In this document: positions 13,432-13,782 of the stretch, one piece after another | Layout: every line of letters begins with the position of its first letter | Position numbering within the stretch: the stretch's first letter is position 1 | Assembly: GCA_024639205.1 (NCBI GenBank) | Contig: JAHEIV010000027.1 | Location: 1-13,782 of the forward strand | Direction: 5' to 3' | DNA: 13,782 bases | Source of the DNA: Deltaproteobacteria bacterium | Lineage (GTDB): Bacteria; Desulfobacterota; Desulfobacteria; Desulfobacterales; SG8-13 | Translations under genes and position numbers: made by a program | The notes under the pieces: model-generated | What the model was told of the DNA's origin: nothing | Database searches by the model: none | The model's input: the letters and a program-made list of their open reading frames with translations, nothing else

Positions 13432-13782
13432 ATGTCACTGACAACGATTCAGACCACAAAAGCCCCGGCCGCTATTGGGCCCTATTCTCAGGGGATTGCA
13501 GCCGGACCTGTTCGATTTGTAAGCGGCCAGTTGGGCCTGGATCCGGCTACCGGAAAACTTGTCGGGGAGGACTTTCCCGACCAGGTGCGGCAGGCGCTGC
13601 AGAACCTGCAGCAGATCGTGGAGGCCGGCGGGTGCGTTCTTCAACAGGTGGCGGCCGTGGACGTTTTTCTGACCGACATCGGAAAATTTGCGGAGTTCAA
13701 CGAGATTTACAAAGAATTTTTCACCGATCACCGACCGGCCCGGGCGGTGGTGGAGGTCAGCGCGCTGCCGATCGGTGCCCAG
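13432..13782 (+). CDS. ridA: RidA/YjgF family reactive-intermediate deaminase (3' end outside window)
   Basis: RidA proteins hydrolyse reactive enamine/imine intermediates such as 2-aminoacrylate made by PLP enzymes, protecting other PLP enzymes from damage. The 117 visible codons begin MSLTTIQTTKAPAAIGPYSQG, the family signature. They continue with FVSGQLGLDPATGKLVG, QALQNLQQIVEAGGC and AAVDVFLTDIGKFAEFNEIYKEFF, and stop at RPARAVVEVSALPIGAQ, where the conserved Arg of the R-P-A-R-x-x-V-E motif is present. The family is about 125-130 aa, so only around ten residues are missing. The start is secured by AAGGAGG at 13420-13426, five bases before the ATG. It is divergent from the rhodanese-MBL gene. 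No stop codon is reached before the window edge. Confidence 0.95.
   Translation, partial: MSLTTIQTTKAPAAIGPYSQGIAAGPVRFVSGQLGLDPATGKLVGEDFPDQVRQALQNLQQIVEAGGCVLQQVAAVDVFLTDIGKFAEFNEIYKEFFTDHRPARAVVEVSALPIGAQ

Noticed and set aside
1..13782. CRISPR arrays, tRNAs, rRNAs, insertion sequences or phage genes
   Set aside because: No spaced direct repeats, cloverleaf arms, transposase or integrase motifs were seen on either strand; the content is chromosomal housekeeping and accessory genes.

Overview
The window looks like ordinary chromosome from a Gram-negative, moderately GC-rich bacterium. A BamD lipoprotein, a second lipoprotein with SPOR and NlpC/P60 domains, and TPR-type envelope assembly show an outer membrane. 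The gene content (single Rel-type stringent factor, archaeal/eukaryotic-type ProRS, four-cysteine L28, MoxR/VWA pair, rhodanese-metallo-beta-lactamase protein) fits a deltaproteobacterial lineage such as Desulfobacterota. That placement is inferred from family resemblance and was not tested by a search. I see no insertion sequence, integrase, tRNA, rRNA or CRISPR array. Coding density is high, and no gene-free stretch exceeds 300 bases; the longest is 13156-13431.

Layout. Plus strand 3-3252: the 3' end of proS, then a bifunctional (p)ppGpp synthetase/hydrolase gene (rel). Minus strand 3333-4817: rpmB (L28), bamD and trxA, read right to left and separated by gaps with their own promoter-like elements. 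The trxA promoter matches the sigma-70 consensus perfectly. Plus strand 5035-5835: purN, an enlarged glycinamide ribonucleotide formyltransferase. Minus strand 5857-7761: a TraB-family membrane protein followed 3 bp later by the SPOR-NlpC/P60 lipoprotein.

Plus strand 7898-11974: the most interesting block, a three-gene unit of a CbbQ/NorQ-type MoxR AAA+ ATPase, a 936-residue CbbO/NorD-like VWA protein overlapping it by 26 bp, and a 143-residue protein of unknown family. In known systems such ATPase/VWA pairs remodel or activate metalloenzymes (RubisCO, nitric oxide reductase). No such client enzyme is in this window. Minus strand 11995-13155: a rhodanese plus metallo-beta-lactamase protein resembling persulfide dioxygenases, with unusual metal-motif residues and a hairpin in front of its ribosome binding site. 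Plus strand 13432 to the end: ridA, cut off by the window edge.

The genes fall into translation and stringent response (proS, rel, rpmB), envelope assembly and remodelling (bamD, NlpC/P60, possibly TraB), redox and sulfur handling (trxA, rhodanese-MBL), metabolism and metabolite repair (purN, ridA), and the orphan ATPase/VWA unit. Start sites were moved from the longest open frame to internal ATG codons for rel, the VWA gene, the 143-residue gene and the rhodanese-MBL gene; the entries give the reasons.
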